DNA from: Methanofollis tationis
Lineage (GTDB): Archaea > Halobacteriota > Methanomicrobia > Methanomicrobiales > Methanofollaceae
DNA: 64,000 bases
Reading direction: 5' to 3'
Assembly (NCBI RefSeq): GCF_013377755.1
Contig: NZ_JABXWR010000001.1
Coordinates: 1,375,104-1,439,103, forward strand
The translations under genes were made by a program, and so were the position numbers. This document shows positions 36,977 to 45,577 of this stretch, one piece after another. The notes beneath the pieces are model-generated. The model was not told the DNA's origin. It saw only the letters and a program-made list of their open reading frames with translations, and searched no databases. Within the stretch, counting starts at the first letter, position 1; each line of letters begins with the position of its first letter.

Positions 36977-37489
36977 GTGACTGGCCATATTCGGATAGTG
37001 AACGATCCCGTCGAACTCGTACCTCTGCTCCTCACCTTCAACAATCCAAAATTCAAGCAGCTCTACGAACTGCTCGATAAGAACTGGATGACTGAACAGG
37101 AGCTTGCAGAGCGGTGCGAGAGCGCCTGCGTCGCCTCATGCCTTTCCATCCTCAGGAAGGGCAACCTCATCGAGGAGCAGTGGCGGATGCCGAAACCCGG
37201 CGAAAAGCCGAGCAAAGAGTTCAGATCAACTTACAAGACCTTCAGGGCGAATTTTCAGTGCTCGATGATCGATCTCGCCGACCTGATCTATATCTCCCTC
37301 TCGACCGATGAGAACCTGCAGAAGCTGGCGTCCCATGTGGAGGACGAACTGAATTCAGGGAACACGTCCATCGCCGATATCGCACGGAAGTTTGAGGTAT
37401 CACCCCTCGTCATCAAGGCGCTCTCCAAGCGGATTCCAAACCTCGATGTGAAGGGGCAGGGACTGGTCCATGTCGGCAATGCCAGGTGA
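36977..37489 (+). CDS. archaeal HTH transcriptional regulator (ArsR-like fold)
   Basis: A 170-residue predicted DNA-binding protein. Residues 15-75 form a winged helix (FNNPKFKQLYELLDKNWMTE, ELAERCESACVASCLSILRK), and a second helical region at 110-160 includes SIADIARKFEVSPLVIKALS, which may be another HTH. The GTG at 36977 keeps the conserved RIVNDPVELV segment; GTG 36998 is the alternative. Its end overlaps the next gene by 20 bp, and the third gene overlaps in turn, so all three are one transcription unit. Confidence 0.65.
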   Translation: MTGHIRIVNDPVELVPLLLTFNNPKFKQLYELLDKNWMTEQELAERCESACVASCLSILRKGNLIEEQWRMPKPGEKPSKEFRSTYKTFRANFQCSMIDLADLIYISLSTDENLQKLASHVEDELNSGNTSIADIARKFEVSPLVIKALSKRIPNLDVKGQGLVHVGNAR

Positions 37490-38282
37490 AGACCCCCTTT
37501 CCGTGCTGCTGCGGAGCAAACGCGAGATAACCCGGTTCCAGATCCTGGTCGAGGTCGCCGAGCACCAGCCCGCGATCAGGCAGCAGGAGATCGCTGCGAA
37601 GATGGGGGTGACCCCGCAGGCGGTCTCCGAGTACATCCGCGAACTCGCCGACGACGGCTACGTATCGGCCTACGGCCGCGGCCGCTACGAGGTGACGAAG
37701 GAGGGGATCGAGTGGGTGCTCACCAACGCCGAGGTGCTGGAGAACTACGCCCGCCACGTCACCCGCGACGTCATCCAGAAAGTGCGGGTCTGGCCGGCGA
37801 TCGCCGCCGGGCCGCTGAAGGCCGGGGACCAGGTCGGCGTCTATATGCAGGGGGGCTGGCTGTATGCATCGAAAGAGGAGCGAAGTGCAATGGGAGAGGT
37901 GATCGCCGACGCCGATACGGGGCAGGACGTCGGGATCGCCCGCCTTGCCGGGCTCATCGACCACACGGAAGGAACGGTGCACGTCCTCAAGGTGCCGCGG
38001 ATCGAACGGGGCGGTTCGCGTAAAGTTGACCTTGACGGGCTGCGCAGCGTCCTTGCCGGGGTCGGCCTGGTCGGGATCGCCGGGCTCGAGGCCTCGGTGG
38101 CGCTCGCCGCCGTCGGCCGGCGGCCCGACATCTCCTTCGGCTCGCGGGAAGGCGTCATCGAGGCGGCCTTCCACGGGGTCGAGTGCGCCATCCTCATCGT
38201 CGACGAAGAGTTTACCGATTTTCTCAAACGGCTTGAGAGTGCGGGGCTGAACTACACGATCCATGACCTGATCCTCCCATGA
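37470..38282 (+). CDS. MarR-like winged-helix regulator with CRP-like C-terminal domain
   Basis: A 270-residue archaeal regulator. The N-terminal winged helix (residues 18-75) reads RFQILVEVAEHQPAIRQQEI, AAKMGVTPQAVSEYIRELAD and a wing ending YEVTKEGIEWV. The rest is an alpha/beta domain with GLVGIAGLEASVALAAVGRR, perhaps a ligand-binding module. ATG 37479 is an alternative start. It overlaps the helicase start by 4 bp, so it may control, or be needed with, the helicase. Confidence 0.75.
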   Translation: MSAMPGEDPLSVLLRSKREITRFQILVEVAEHQPAIRQQEIAAKMGVTPQAVSEYIRELADDGYVSAYGRGRYEVTKEGIEWVLTNAEVLENYARHVTRDVIQKVRVWPAIAAGPLKAGDQVGVYMQGGWLYASKEERSAMGEVIADADTGQDVGIARLAGLIDHTEGTVHVLKVPRIERGGSRKVDLDGLRSVLAGVGLVGIAGLEASVALAAVGRRPDISFGSREGVIEAAFHGVECAILIVDEEFTDFLKRLESAGLNYTIHDLILP

Positions 38283-40297
38283 CGGTCATCATCGCCCCGC
38301 AGAGAGGAGCCTATAAGCTCCTCATGTTTGACGGCAGGAGCGTGCGGGAGACCGGGGTCTTCGAGCTGGTGAAATCGGCCCGGGGCTACCGCCCGACCGA
38401 CCTGAAGACGAAACAGCCGAACCGGCGCAACTACCAGAACGTCCCGACGAAAAAGTTGATCGAGCGCCTCCGCAAGGCCGACGTCAGGATCACGAAGCCC
38501 GATCCGGCCCTGCTGGCGTTTCTCGGCGACTTCCAGATCACGCCCTCCACCGTGGACCTCTGCCGCATCTGTCTCCTGGAGGACCGGGTCACCGCCCTCT
38601 CCAAGAAAAACGCCGCAACCTTCGGGCGCGAGCGGATCTGCCTGGAGTGCGCCGAGCGCGAGATCAGGCGGGAGATGGGCTACCTCGGCCGGTTCGGCGA
38701 CCGGTCGGTCCAGCACGTCCGCTCCCTGCTGGAGTCGTACCGGGACGTGGACCGGGTGCTCGCCCTCCTCCAGCCAGAGCAGCGGGATAAGGGGCAGACC
38801 CTCTTCGACCGGCTCGAAGCAGTGAAGCCGATCGAGACCAGCCACATCACCCAGGTGGACGTCCCGCCGGCGTTCGCGAAGGTTTCCGGGGTGGAGTACC
38901 TCACGCCGGTGCAGCAGCTCGCCGTCAACGCCGGCCTCCTCGAAGGGGAAGACCTCCTGGTGGTTTCAGCCACGGCAAGCGGCAAGACGTTCATCGGCGA
39001 GATGGCCGGGATGAAAAACCTCCTCGAAGGCCGGGGGCGCCTCCTCTTCCTGGTCCCTCTCGTTGCCCTTGCAAACCAGAAATATCTCAGGTTCAAGGAG
39101 CGGTATAAGGACCTCGCCACGGTTTCCCTCCAGGTCGGCGCAAGCCGCCTCAACCTCCCGGAAACCAGGCCGGTCGGGGAGCGGAGCACCAGGGCGCAGA
39201 TCGTCGTCGGCACCTACGAGGGCCTGGACACGGTCTTCAGGAACGGCCGGGACCTGAAGGATATCGGGACGGTGGTGATCGACGAGGTCCAGAACCTGGA
39301 GGAGCCCGAGCGCGGCCACCGCCTCGATGGGCTGATCGCCCGGATCAAGTACACCTCCCCGAACGCCCAGTTCCTCTACCTCTCGGCGACGATCGGCGCC
39401 CCGAGCACCCTGGCGCACAAACTGGGAGCGCGGCTGGTCAGGTACGACAGCCGCCCGGTCCCGCTGGAGCGCCACCTCATCTTCACCGAGAAGAAAAAGA
39501 AGATCCAGTTCATCACCACCATGGTGCGCGAGGAGTTCGCCCGCCGGTCCTCGAAAGGATACCGGGGGCAGACGATCGTCTTCACCAACGCCCGCGCCCG
39601 CTGCCACACCCTCGCTGACGCTATCGGGGCGAACCTTGCCCGCCCGTATCATTCAGGGCTCACCTCGCAGGAGCGCCGGCAGGTCGAGGACCTCTTCTCC
39701 TCGCAGAAGATCGCCTGCGTGGTCACGACGGCGGCGCTTGCGGCGGGCGTGGACTTTCCCGCTTCGCAGGTGATCTTCGACGCCCTCGCGATGGGGATCA
39801 AGTGGCTCACGGTGCAGGAGTTCAACCAGATGCTCGGCCGCGCCGGGCGCCCGGACTTCCACGACGAAGGCAAGGTCGTCATCCTGGCCGAACCCGGTGC
39901 GACCTACTCCCGGACCTCGAAGGCGACCGAGGAGGAGATGGCGATCGCCCTCCTGAAGGGCGAGATGGAGGAGGTCGCCCCGGTCTACGGCGTCGAGGAG
40001 AGTTCAGAGGAGTTCGCCGCAAACGCCATCGTCTGCAAGGGCGACGGCGCCGAGATCCGCCGGATGGAGGCGGTGATGGTCGGAACGACCGAGCCGGTGC
40101 TCGACCTCCTGGTCAGCCAGAGGCTGGTGCGGTGGCAGAAGGGCCATGTCGACCTCACCGACCTGGCGATGGTGATGGCCAGGCACTTCATCGGGGTCGA
40201 GCGCCTGCTCCTGATCAAGGATCTCGTCGGGGAGAAGGACGACCCCCTGGATATCCTGGCCGAGATCGACTGCACGGTGCGGGAAACCGAACACTGA
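38279..40297 (+). CDS. DEAD/DEAH-box helicase with DUF5814 N-terminal domain
   Basis: A 672-residue superfamily 2 helicase of the archaeal DUF5814 group. Residues 1-150 are the family-specific region with a zinc-like pair DLCRICLLED and ERICLECAER. The motor follows: Walker A VVSATASGKTFIGEMA near 232, motif II VVIDEVQNLEEP near 332, SAT near 370, motif V TTAALAAGVDFPAS near 485 and motif VI QMLGRAGRP near 520. Resembles Hel308/Ski2-like enzymes that act on forked DNA or RNA; the substrate is unknown. Confidence 0.9.
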   Translation: MTVIIAPQRGAYKLLMFDGRSVRETGVFELVKSARGYRPTDLKTKQPNRRNYQNVPTKKLIERLRKADVRITKPDPALLAFLGDFQITPSTVDLCRICLLEDRVTALSKKNAATFGRERICLECAEREIRREMGYLGRFGDRSVQHVRSLLESYRDVDRVLALLQPEQRDKGQTLFDRLEAVKPIETSHITQVDVPPAFAKVSGVEYLTPVQQLAVNAGLLEGEDLLVVSATASGKTFIGEMAGMKNLLEGRGRLLFLVPLVALANQKYLRFKERYKDLATVSLQVGASRLNLPETRPVGERSTRAQIVVGTYEGLDTVFRNGRDLKDIGTVVIDEVQNLEEPERGHRLDGLIARIKYTSPNAQFLYLSATIGAPSTLAHKLGARLVRYDSRPVPLERHLIFTEKKKKIQFITTMVREEFARRSSKGYRGQTIVFTNARARCHTLADAIGANLARPYHSGLTSQERRQVEDLFSSQKIACVVTTAALAAGVDFPASQVIFDALAMGIKWLTVQEFNQMLGRAGRPDFHDEGKVVILAEPGATYSRTSKATEEEMAIALLKGEMEEVAPVYGVEESSEEFAANAIVCKGDGAEIRRMEAVMVGTTEPVLDLLVSQRLVRWQKGHVDLTDLAMVMARHFIGVERLLLIKDLVGEKDDPLDILAEIDCTVRETEH

Positions 40298-40741
40298 CCC
40301 ACCGCCGCCAGGGGGGAAAAACCAGATTTCTCCCGGTGCCGACACCCCGGAAAAAGGCGCCGTATGCCGGCCGCCCCGCACCGTTCTGCAGGACGGCCCG
40401 CCAATGGCGGCGGTGCGGACAGGTGGCCGGTATGTATTCTGGATTTTTGTGCTGCGCCCACGCACCCCCACCCATCGACCGAATATTTTAAAAGTGAACA
40501 TCGCATCCCGGGCACCACTATTTAAAAAGATCCCGGTTGCGCCCGGAGGTCCCGTGATTTTGCGCAGCCCCATTCTTTAAATACCCACCATACGCCCGGA
40601 TCTCCCGATCGTCCGCGCCGGCGAATGGCCAACAACAACCCTGTGAAATCACATTATTTTCATAAATGGAAGAAAAAGAACGATAGGAATATGTATATAC
40701 TATAATGAGAGTATAATTGAATAACGTCGGAGGATACTGGC
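40298..40741. other. 444-bp intergenic region with promoter elements
   Basis: No long gene is present. It holds several AT-rich promoter-like blocks (TATTTTAAAA near 40483, CTATTTAAAAAG near 40518, TATATACTATAAT near 40694). Between them GGAGG at 40545-40549 precedes GTG 40554 and an eight-codon reading frame ending at 40580, which could be a leader peptide. The last block is the likely promoter of the gene at 40742. Confidence 0.4.
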
Positions 40742-40933
40742 ATGGCATGTGAATGCGAAGAACAGGAAATGCAGTGGTCGTTCCTGCAGAAGATCCGGGG
40801 CGACGGCCTCGACCGCGGCAAAATGCTCAGGGGAGAAGAGGACGTGAGGGGTTTTCTTGGCAGAAATGCCGCCGACCTCCCGCCTGCAGAGGCGATGCTC
40901 CTCCGCCTCAGAAAGTTCGATCCCGGACTCTGA
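40742..40933 (+). CDS. short protein of unknown function
   Basis: A 63-residue soluble protein beginning MACECEEQEM, with a CxC pair and a helical body (RGKMLRGEEDVRGFLGRNAA). The start is well supported by GGAGGAT eight bases upstream and a promoter further upstream. No family is recognised. It is a monocistronic unit, convergent with the methyltransferase gene. Confidence 0.6.
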   Translation: MACECEEQEMQWSFLQKIRGDGLDRGKMLRGEEDVRGFLGRNAADLPPAEAMLLRLRKFDPGL

Positions 40934-40937
40934 TTTT

Positions 40938-41765
40938 TTACGTCAGGCAGACCCAGCGGTCATAAACGGCGTCGCGCTCGTTCTCCCAGACCTCAGGGCT
41001 GCGCCCCTCCTCCTCGCACCACTCCCTGACCAGATCCACCTCTTCTTTCGTGGCGACGGTGAGCAGGGCACGCTCTGAGAGACCCAGGAAGTCCCTGACA
41101 ATCCCCTCCCAGATCTCGCGGTCGAACGAGTGGATCGTCCCGAGCATCAGGGCCGCCCCATACGGTGCCGGGTCGAAATAGGCCGAGGCCATCGTGGCGT
41201 CGATGCAGGCCGTCTCGCAGGGGTCCAGGCGCCCCTGCGCAAACCCCAGAGAGAGCAGGGCCTGATCGTGGTCGAAGGCGAGCGGGTTCAGCCCGATCGA
41301 ACGGAGGCCCGCCGAACCGATCCCCGACCCGCAGCAGCAGTCCAGGCACCGTTCCCCGCTCTGCTGCCCGAAGACCTCTTTTAAGAGATCGGCGCACTTC
41401 TCCGGGCGGTCCGGCGGGATATCCTCGATCGCCGGCCGTACGCCCGTGCGGATCGCCTCGCTGTAATACTCCCGCACGGCGCGGGCCCAGACCTCCCGCT
41501 CCTCCATGAAGAGGTCGCCCCCGGTCTCCTCGAAGAAATCGATCGCCTCCTCGTGCACCGGGTGGCAGAGATAGTTCGCGACGATCCACTTCTCGTCCCA
41601 CCGGAAGGCGACGGCGAGCAGGTCCTCATCCTCGTCGACCAGGAGTTTTCCGTCATCGGGCCGGCGGAAAAATGCCGGTAGGGCCGAGTCCGGGTCCGCG
41701 AGGTCGGCAAACGATCGTTCTACAAAGGTCAGGCTCTCAAGTTCGAGTATTTCTGCTGCTTTCAT
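40938..41765 (-). CDS. SAM-dependent methyltransferase-like protein
   Basis: A 275-residue protein. The SAM-binding glycine motif is CLDCCCGSGIGSAGLRSIG near residue 142, followed by LAFDHDQALLSLG (motif II). The N-terminal 130 residues form a separate helical domain with acidic LLVDEDEDLLAVAFRWDEKW. The ATG at 41765 follows GGAG; an upstream extension would run through the neighbouring gene and is rejected. Overlaps the bactofilin-like gene by 4 bp. The methylated target is unknown. Confidence 0.7.
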   Translation of the reverse strand: MKAAEILELESLTFVERSFADLADPDSALPAFFRRPDDGKLLVDEDEDLLAVAFRWDEKWIVANYLCHPVHEEAIDFFEETGGDLFMEEREVWARAVREYYSEAIRTGVRPAIEDIPPDRPEKCADLLKEVFGQQSGERCLDCCCGSGIGSAGLRSIGLNPLAFDHDQALLSLGFAQGRLDPCETACIDATMASAYFDPAPYGAALMLGTIHSFDREIWEGIVRDFLGLSERALLTVATKEEVDLVREWCEEEGRSPEVWENERDAVYDRWVCLT

Positions 41766-42613
41766 GCTGTATCTTCTCCTCTCTCGATGCGCACGCCGTT
41801 CGGTGCGCGGATCATCCCCTCCACCAGGGCGTCCTCGTGGAGAGAAAGAGAGAGCCCGGCGACGTCCCCGAGAATATGGGCCGCAGGGGCCACGCGCACC
41901 TCCCCACCGCCTTCGACGTTGCCGTGGACCTGGGCCTTCCGCCCGATCGTGATGGGGCCGCCGGCCCGCAGACTCCCAAAAATTGTGGTGTATTCTCCGA
42001 CGCTCACGGCATTCGCCCGGATATTCCCGTGGAGACGGCACCGCTCCCCGATCCGCATCGCCGCCGGCACCGAGAAGACCTTCATGTCAAGGCTCGAGCC
42101 CGGCGGGATGACAAGCGGCGTCTCGTCCTCGGGGTCCTCCTCGCCGAAAAGTTCGTCCAGGGCACTATCGATCTCGTCGGGGTTGTCGATCTTCAGGAGG
42201 GTCATCACGTACAGGAGGAGATAGATGAACACCGGCATCGGGTTCCTGATCGAGATCCAGCCCTTCGCCTCAAACCCCCGGTCGATCTGCACCTTGTCCC
42301 CGATATCCAGGTCACCGCGGACGACCAGACGCCCGTGGATCTTTACGCCCTCCCCGAGGTAGGCGTCCTCCCCGGCAATGACATCCCCGTTGATCTCGCA
42401 CCAGTTATCGATCCTGACGTCGCCGTCTGCGACGACGCTGCCGTTCAGCGTACAGAACTCACAGACGATGACGTCTTTACCCTTCAGCCCGTAATCGATT
42501 GAGCAGCGGTCCCCGATGATGATATTCATCTCTGTCTTCAGGGTGTGCTCCTGCAGATCGGTGCCGTTGGGGAGAGAACACTGGTGGAGCCAGTCCTGAA
42601 CCCCGCTCTCCAT
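41762..42613 (-). CDS. bactofilin-like/beta-helix polymer-forming protein
   Basis: A 283-residue protein consisting of two right-handed beta-helix stretches made of short hydrophobic repeats (VIVCEFCTLNGSVVADGDVR and VSVGEYTTIFGSLRAGGPIT), separated by a segment at about 120-165 that contains VFIYLLLYVMTLLKI, a possible membrane-associated helix. Bactofilin-like proteins polymerise without nucleotides and serve as membrane scaffolds. The pairing with a methyltransferase is fixed by a 4-bp overlap. A hexapeptide acyltransferase is the alternative, but no catalytic His is evident. Confidence 0.65.
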   Translation of the reverse strand: MESGVQDWLHQCSLPNGTDLQEHTLKTEMNIIIGDRCSIDYGLKGKDVIVCEFCTLNGSVVADGDVRIDNWCEINGDVIAGEDAYLGEGVKIHGRLVVRGDLDIGDKVQIDRGFEAKGWISIRNPMPVFIYLLLYVMTLLKIDNPDEIDSALDELFGEEDPEDETPLVIPPGSSLDMKVFSVPAAMRIGERCRLHGNIRANAVSVGEYTTIFGSLRAGGPITIGRKAQVHGNVEGGGEVRVAPAAHILGDVAGLSLSLHEDALVEGMIRAPNGVRIERGEDTA

Positions 42614-42785
42614 GAACAGTAAAACTCTCGCACCAAAGCCATATGAGTCTTATCTATCTGCCGTCGGCAGACCGGAAAGACGGAGACCGAAAAAAGGTTC
42701 TTCGAGGGCGCATATGAGGAGACCCCCCGGCACCGAAAGTTAGTTCCTCACGAGAAAATAGGGCGAAACACGCACGCGAAGAAGC

Positions 42786-42792
42786 GAAAAAA
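42786..42792 (-). terminator. T-run terminator of the ribosomal operon
   Basis: Seven Ts on the minus strand directly after the rps3ae stop (CTCTTTTTTTCG), the usual archaeal termination signal. Confidence 0.55.
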
Positions 42793-42798
42793 AGAGGG

Positions 42799-43398
42799 TT
42801 AGAAGGCCATGACGACGGGCGTCTCGACCTTGCTCTTGATGATCTCGACCCGGCGGACCGGGAAGATCGCCTTGACGACCTTGAAGGCCTCCTTGGCGAG
42901 GTCGCCGGCGACGACCATCTTGGAGAACTCCTCGAAGGACATCTGGGCCGCCTGCTCGGCGACGGTCTTCATGATCGCTCCCCGGATCGCGTGCACCTGG
43001 GAGTCGTTCGCCCGGTTGATCGTGAAGCAGGTGACGGTGAGGCGCACCTTCTTGTTGTCCTTTGTCGGGACAAGGATGATGGCGTCGATCCTGGAGGTCT
43101 TCCTCTTCACGAGGCCGCGCATGTAGTCGCGGGTGATCTCGTGCCCGACGAACTCGGTATATGCGGCGTCGCCGGCCACGCTGTTCACTTTAAAGCGCAT
43201 CTTGATGTGCTGCTTTGCATAGTCCTGTGAGATCTCGCCGAGCGTGGTCTGCATCACGCGCCCCATCACCTTGGACGGGTCGGCGGAGATCGTGTCGCCA
43301 ATATAGATCTTGCCGAAGGATTCAGGGCCATAGACCTTGAACCAGGACTTGGCCTTCCAGCCTTCGACCCTCTTTCCAACCTGTTTTCTCTTTGCCAT
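42799..43398 (-). CDS. rps3ae: 30S ribosomal protein S3Ae
   Basis: A 199-residue archaeal/eukaryotic-type small-subunit protein (eS1). It starts MAKRKQVGKRVEGWKAKSWF, has GRVMQTTLGEISQDYAKQHI near residue 45 and RDYMRGLVKRKTSRIDAIIL near 88, and ends in the VETPVVMAF tail. eS1 sits at the mRNA exit of the 30S platform. It is the last gene of the rps15-DHH-pcc1-rps3ae operon. Confidence 0.96.
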   Translation of the reverse strand: MAKRKQVGKRVEGWKAKSWFKVYGPESFGKIYIGDTISADPSKVMGRVMQTTLGEISQDYAKQHIKMRFKVNSVAGDAAYTEFVGHEITRDYMRGLVKRKTSRIDAIILVPTKDNKKVRLTVTCFTINRANDSQVHAIRGAIMKTVAEQAAQMSFEEFSKMVVAGDLAKEAFKVVKAIFPVRRVEIIKSKVETPVVMAF

Positions 43399-43436
43399 GA
43401 AATCACCAGTTTTATGTATTAGAATCTCTGCTCAGG

Positions 43437-43694
43437 TCATCCTGCCAGATGCGTCATATCGTTCAGGCCGCCCGCTCGGCAAAGCGAGCACATCTCTTCT
43501 GCCATTGCGAGGTTCATCAGGTAATCGTCCACCGTTGCGGTTACCGTCCGCAGGGCGGCCCCCTCGATCGCAAAGACGACCGTACCGCCCTCGGCGGCGG
43601 TCGCCATGCCAGGGAGGTTGTCCGGGGCGAGTGAGCCGGCGACACACGTCGCAGAGGCGCTCTCCGTGCGGATCAGCCCTATAATCCCGATCAT
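43437..43694 (-). CDS. pcc1: KEOPS complex subunit Pcc1
   Basis: An 85-residue Pcc1, the dimerising subunit of KEOPS that, with Kae1, Bud32 and Cgi121, makes t6A37 on ANN-decoding tRNAs. Typical features are a long beta segment (TVVFAIEGAALRTVTATVDD) and the C-terminal helix YLMNLAMAEEMCSLC. The length is the family norm. Start ATG 43694 overlaps the DHH stop by 4 bp. The Sua5 enzyme providing the t6A precursor is also in this window. Confidence 0.8.
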   Translation of the reverse strand: MIGIIGLIRTESASATCVAGSLAPDNLPGMATAAEGGTVVFAIEGAALRTVTATVDDYLMNLAMAEEMCSLCRAGGLNDMTHLAG

Positions 43695-44908
43695 GCGGCG
43701 ATCCCCCTGAGAAAACCTTCCTCGAACTCGTCGATCCGGTCCAGGGGGATCCGGGCGCCGGCGCGGCTCCGGTGGCCGCCGCCTGACCCCCCAACCTCTG
43801 CCGCCAGGCGGCGGAGCAGGGCCTCGAGATCGAGATCGACCCCGGGAGGACAGCGCACCGAGACCTGCCAGCAGGTGCCGTTCTCCGCGACCACGGCCAC
43901 CGGCGCCGCCTGCCTGACGTCGTTTGCCAGGCAATCGGCAACGCCGCTCGCCGCCCCGGCGTCCGCGACCCGGTAGATCCGCCCGGTCTCCTCGACCCGC
44001 TCCGCCGCCATGACGGCGGCGAGCACCCGCGCCCGGTAGGCCCCGGCAACCTCCTCAGCCTCGGTGACGAGGTCTGGAGAGCGCAGGCAGACCGCAGCGG
44101 CAAGGCCGCCGCGGCCCTGCTGGCCGCAGCCGTCGATGACGGCCGCAAGGGTGCGGGCGTCGTCGATCACCTCGCGCTCGAGCCGGTAGCGCCCGCCGTA
44201 CAGGCGCGAAAAGACGGACGGCGCCGCCTCTTCTCCTGCCTCAAGCACCAGGAGGGAGAGGAGGAGATCGGTTGCGATCGCCTCCTCCCCGGCCGCCTGC
44301 TCAAGGATGCGGGTGATCTTATCCGCGTCCCCGCTGATACCGGGGATATACGGGGTGACGGCCGTCATGAGGGCTTCGCGGACCGAACCGCCCGGGAGGG
44401 CGAACCCTCTCTCCGGGACGACAAAGCCGTTTGCGATCCCTTCGTTGAGGATCTCCAGGTTCATCCCGGAAAATTTCTGGCCGTCCCCGAAGACCCCGAG
44501 CAGGGCGAGCCCTGCAAGGTCGCGGTTGTCCCCCATCTCCTGCGCCACCAGGTAGGCAGTTCCTGACGCCGTGAGTTCCTGCTCGCCGTCGATCCCGGCC
44601 AGGCGGGGGTTCACGTGGAAGGGCCCCTCGAAGTGCGGGACGTGGTGGTCGACGACCATCACGGTCCCGGGCAGATCGGCAAGGCCGGCGCCGAAATCGC
44701 AGAGCAGGGTCGAATCCGGGTGGACGATATCCTCTGTCCCGATGCCCGGCCTCACCCGCAGTCTGAACCTGCGGCCGGCGCGGAGCATCGCCTGACAGAG
44801 GATCGCCGCCGCGGCGATCCCGTCGGCGTCGTGGTGGGCGTAGACCTCGACAAAATCGGTGGCGAGGATCTGCGCGGCAACCCGTTCGGCAGCGGCCTGA
44901 ATGGACAT
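43691..44908 (-). CDS. DHH-family phosphoesterase (archaeal RecJ-like)
   Basis: A 405-residue protein of the archaeal RecJ/GAN-like group, phosphodiesterases that degrade single-stranded DNA or RNA and associate with the replisome. Metal motifs are VYAHHDADGIAAAAI near residue 23, LCDFGAG near 68, MVVDHHVPH near 84 and GVFGDGQKFSG near 140. C-terminal GGSGGGHRSRAGARIP is the DHHA1 Gly-Gly-His motif. It sits in the same ribosomal operon as in most archaea. Confidence 0.9.
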   Translation of the reverse strand: MSIQAAAERVAAQILATDFVEVYAHHDADGIAAAAILCQAMLRAGRRFRLRVRPGIGTEDIVHPDSTLLCDFGAGLADLPGTVMVVDHHVPHFEGPFHVNPRLAGIDGEQELTASGTAYLVAQEMGDNRDLAGLALLGVFGDGQKFSGMNLEILNEGIANGFVVPERGFALPGGSVREALMTAVTPYIPGISGDADKITRILEQAAGEEAIATDLLLSLLVLEAGEEAAPSVFSRLYGGRYRLEREVIDDARTLAAVIDGCGQQGRGGLAAAVCLRSPDLVTEAEEVAGAYRARVLAAVMAAERVEETGRIYRVADAGAASGVADCLANDVRQAAPVAVVAENGTCWQVSVRCPPGVDLDLEALLRRLAAEVGGSGGGHRSRAGARIPLDRIDEFEEGFLRGIAA

Positions 44909-44911
44909 GAC

Positions 44912-45370
44912 TTATCTGGAGAGGAGAATCTCGGCAGTCTCCGGCTTGTAGGTCCAGTCCTTCGCGAGCTTGCCGCTCGACCGGTAATACTTCACCAGGC
45001 GGCGCACCTTCGACTCGGTGAGCTGGAGCTGGCGCTTGTTGTGGAGATCCTTTTTGTTTTCAGCAAGGTGCTTGCGCATGCCGAGCGCCTTTGCGATGAG
45101 GTTCCTGAGGTCCTCGGGGATCTCCTGCTCGAGTCCGTTCTGGCTGAGGATCTCGCCGATCTTCTTCCCGGCCACGAGTTTCACGTCGGGAATGCCGTAC
45201 TTGTCTCTCAGGACGAACCCGATCTCGCTGCTGGATTTGCCTTTTTTACGGAGATCGACAACAACCTTCTCTGCCTCGTCCGCCGAGATGCCGGTCCATT
45301 CCGGTGCCTCGGTGCGGTACGGTGCGACTGAGCCGGACTTGCCTCTCCGCCGTGCATGCATTCGTGCCAT
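44912..45370 (-). CDS. rps15: 30S ribosomal protein S15
   Basis: A 152-residue archaeal uS15, longer than the bacterial form by an N-terminal extension ([20 protein letters not shown]). Core RNA-binding residues lie in [20 protein letters not shown] near residue 107. It binds the 16S rRNA central domain three-way junction. First gene of the operon, preceded by a 115-base leader with a striking fold. GAGGT lies six bases upstream of the start. Confidence 0.96.
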   Translation of the reverse strand: MARMHARRRGKSGSVAPYRTEAPEWTGISADEAEKVVVDLRKKGKSSSEIGFVLRDKYGIPDVKLVAGKKIGEILSQNGLEQEIPEDLRNLIAKALGMRKHLAENKKDLHNKRQLQLTESKVRRLVKYYRSSGKLAKDWTYKPETAEILLSR

Positions 45371-45485
45371 ATTCTACCTCATATGACAGAGTAAGTCCAG
45401 AAAAGAGCAGTACTGCTACTGACTTCCCTGTAATCCCGAGCCACTTCGGGCCGTGCCGGAACGGCACGTCGGACTTACATCGGCC
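45371..45485 (-). ncRNA. candidate multi-branch leader RNA of the rps15 operon
   Basis: Four helices can be drawn on the minus strand. P1 closes the structure: GTAAGTCC (45478-45471) with GGACTTAC (45398-45391). Inside it: P2 CGTGCCG-TTC-CGGCACG (45468-45452), P3 CCCGA-AGTGGC-TCGGG (45450-45435) and P4 AGCAG-TA-CTGCT (45417-45406). All arms are perfectly complementary. The ribosome site and start codon follow P1 directly. S15 binds three-way junctions, so autogenous control is plausible; this is inference. Confidence 0.6.
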
Positions 45486-45503
45486 AGCACATAAAAGTGC
45501 TAT

Positions 45504-45513
45504 ATATAAATCT
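45504..45513 (-). promoter_or_regulatory. TATA box of the rps15 operon
   Basis: ATTTATATATAG on the minus strand, about 25-30 bases ahead of the leader's 5' end. A small hairpin (GCAC/GTGC) spans the expected start point. Confidence 0.55.
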
Positions 45514-45577
45514 CGCTCCTCGTTCTTAAGGTTGACGGCAGAACAAAAGCGAAACCTTTAATTTCCCTCCCGAAAGT

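Noticed and set aside
34647-36980. 777-codon open frame opposite hypF, and similar long antisense frames at 9982-11244 and 16725-18356
   Set aside because: They lie fully antisense to genes with recognised domains and translate to Arg/Pro/His/Asp/Glu-rich sequence typical of the reverse frame of high-GC coding DNA.
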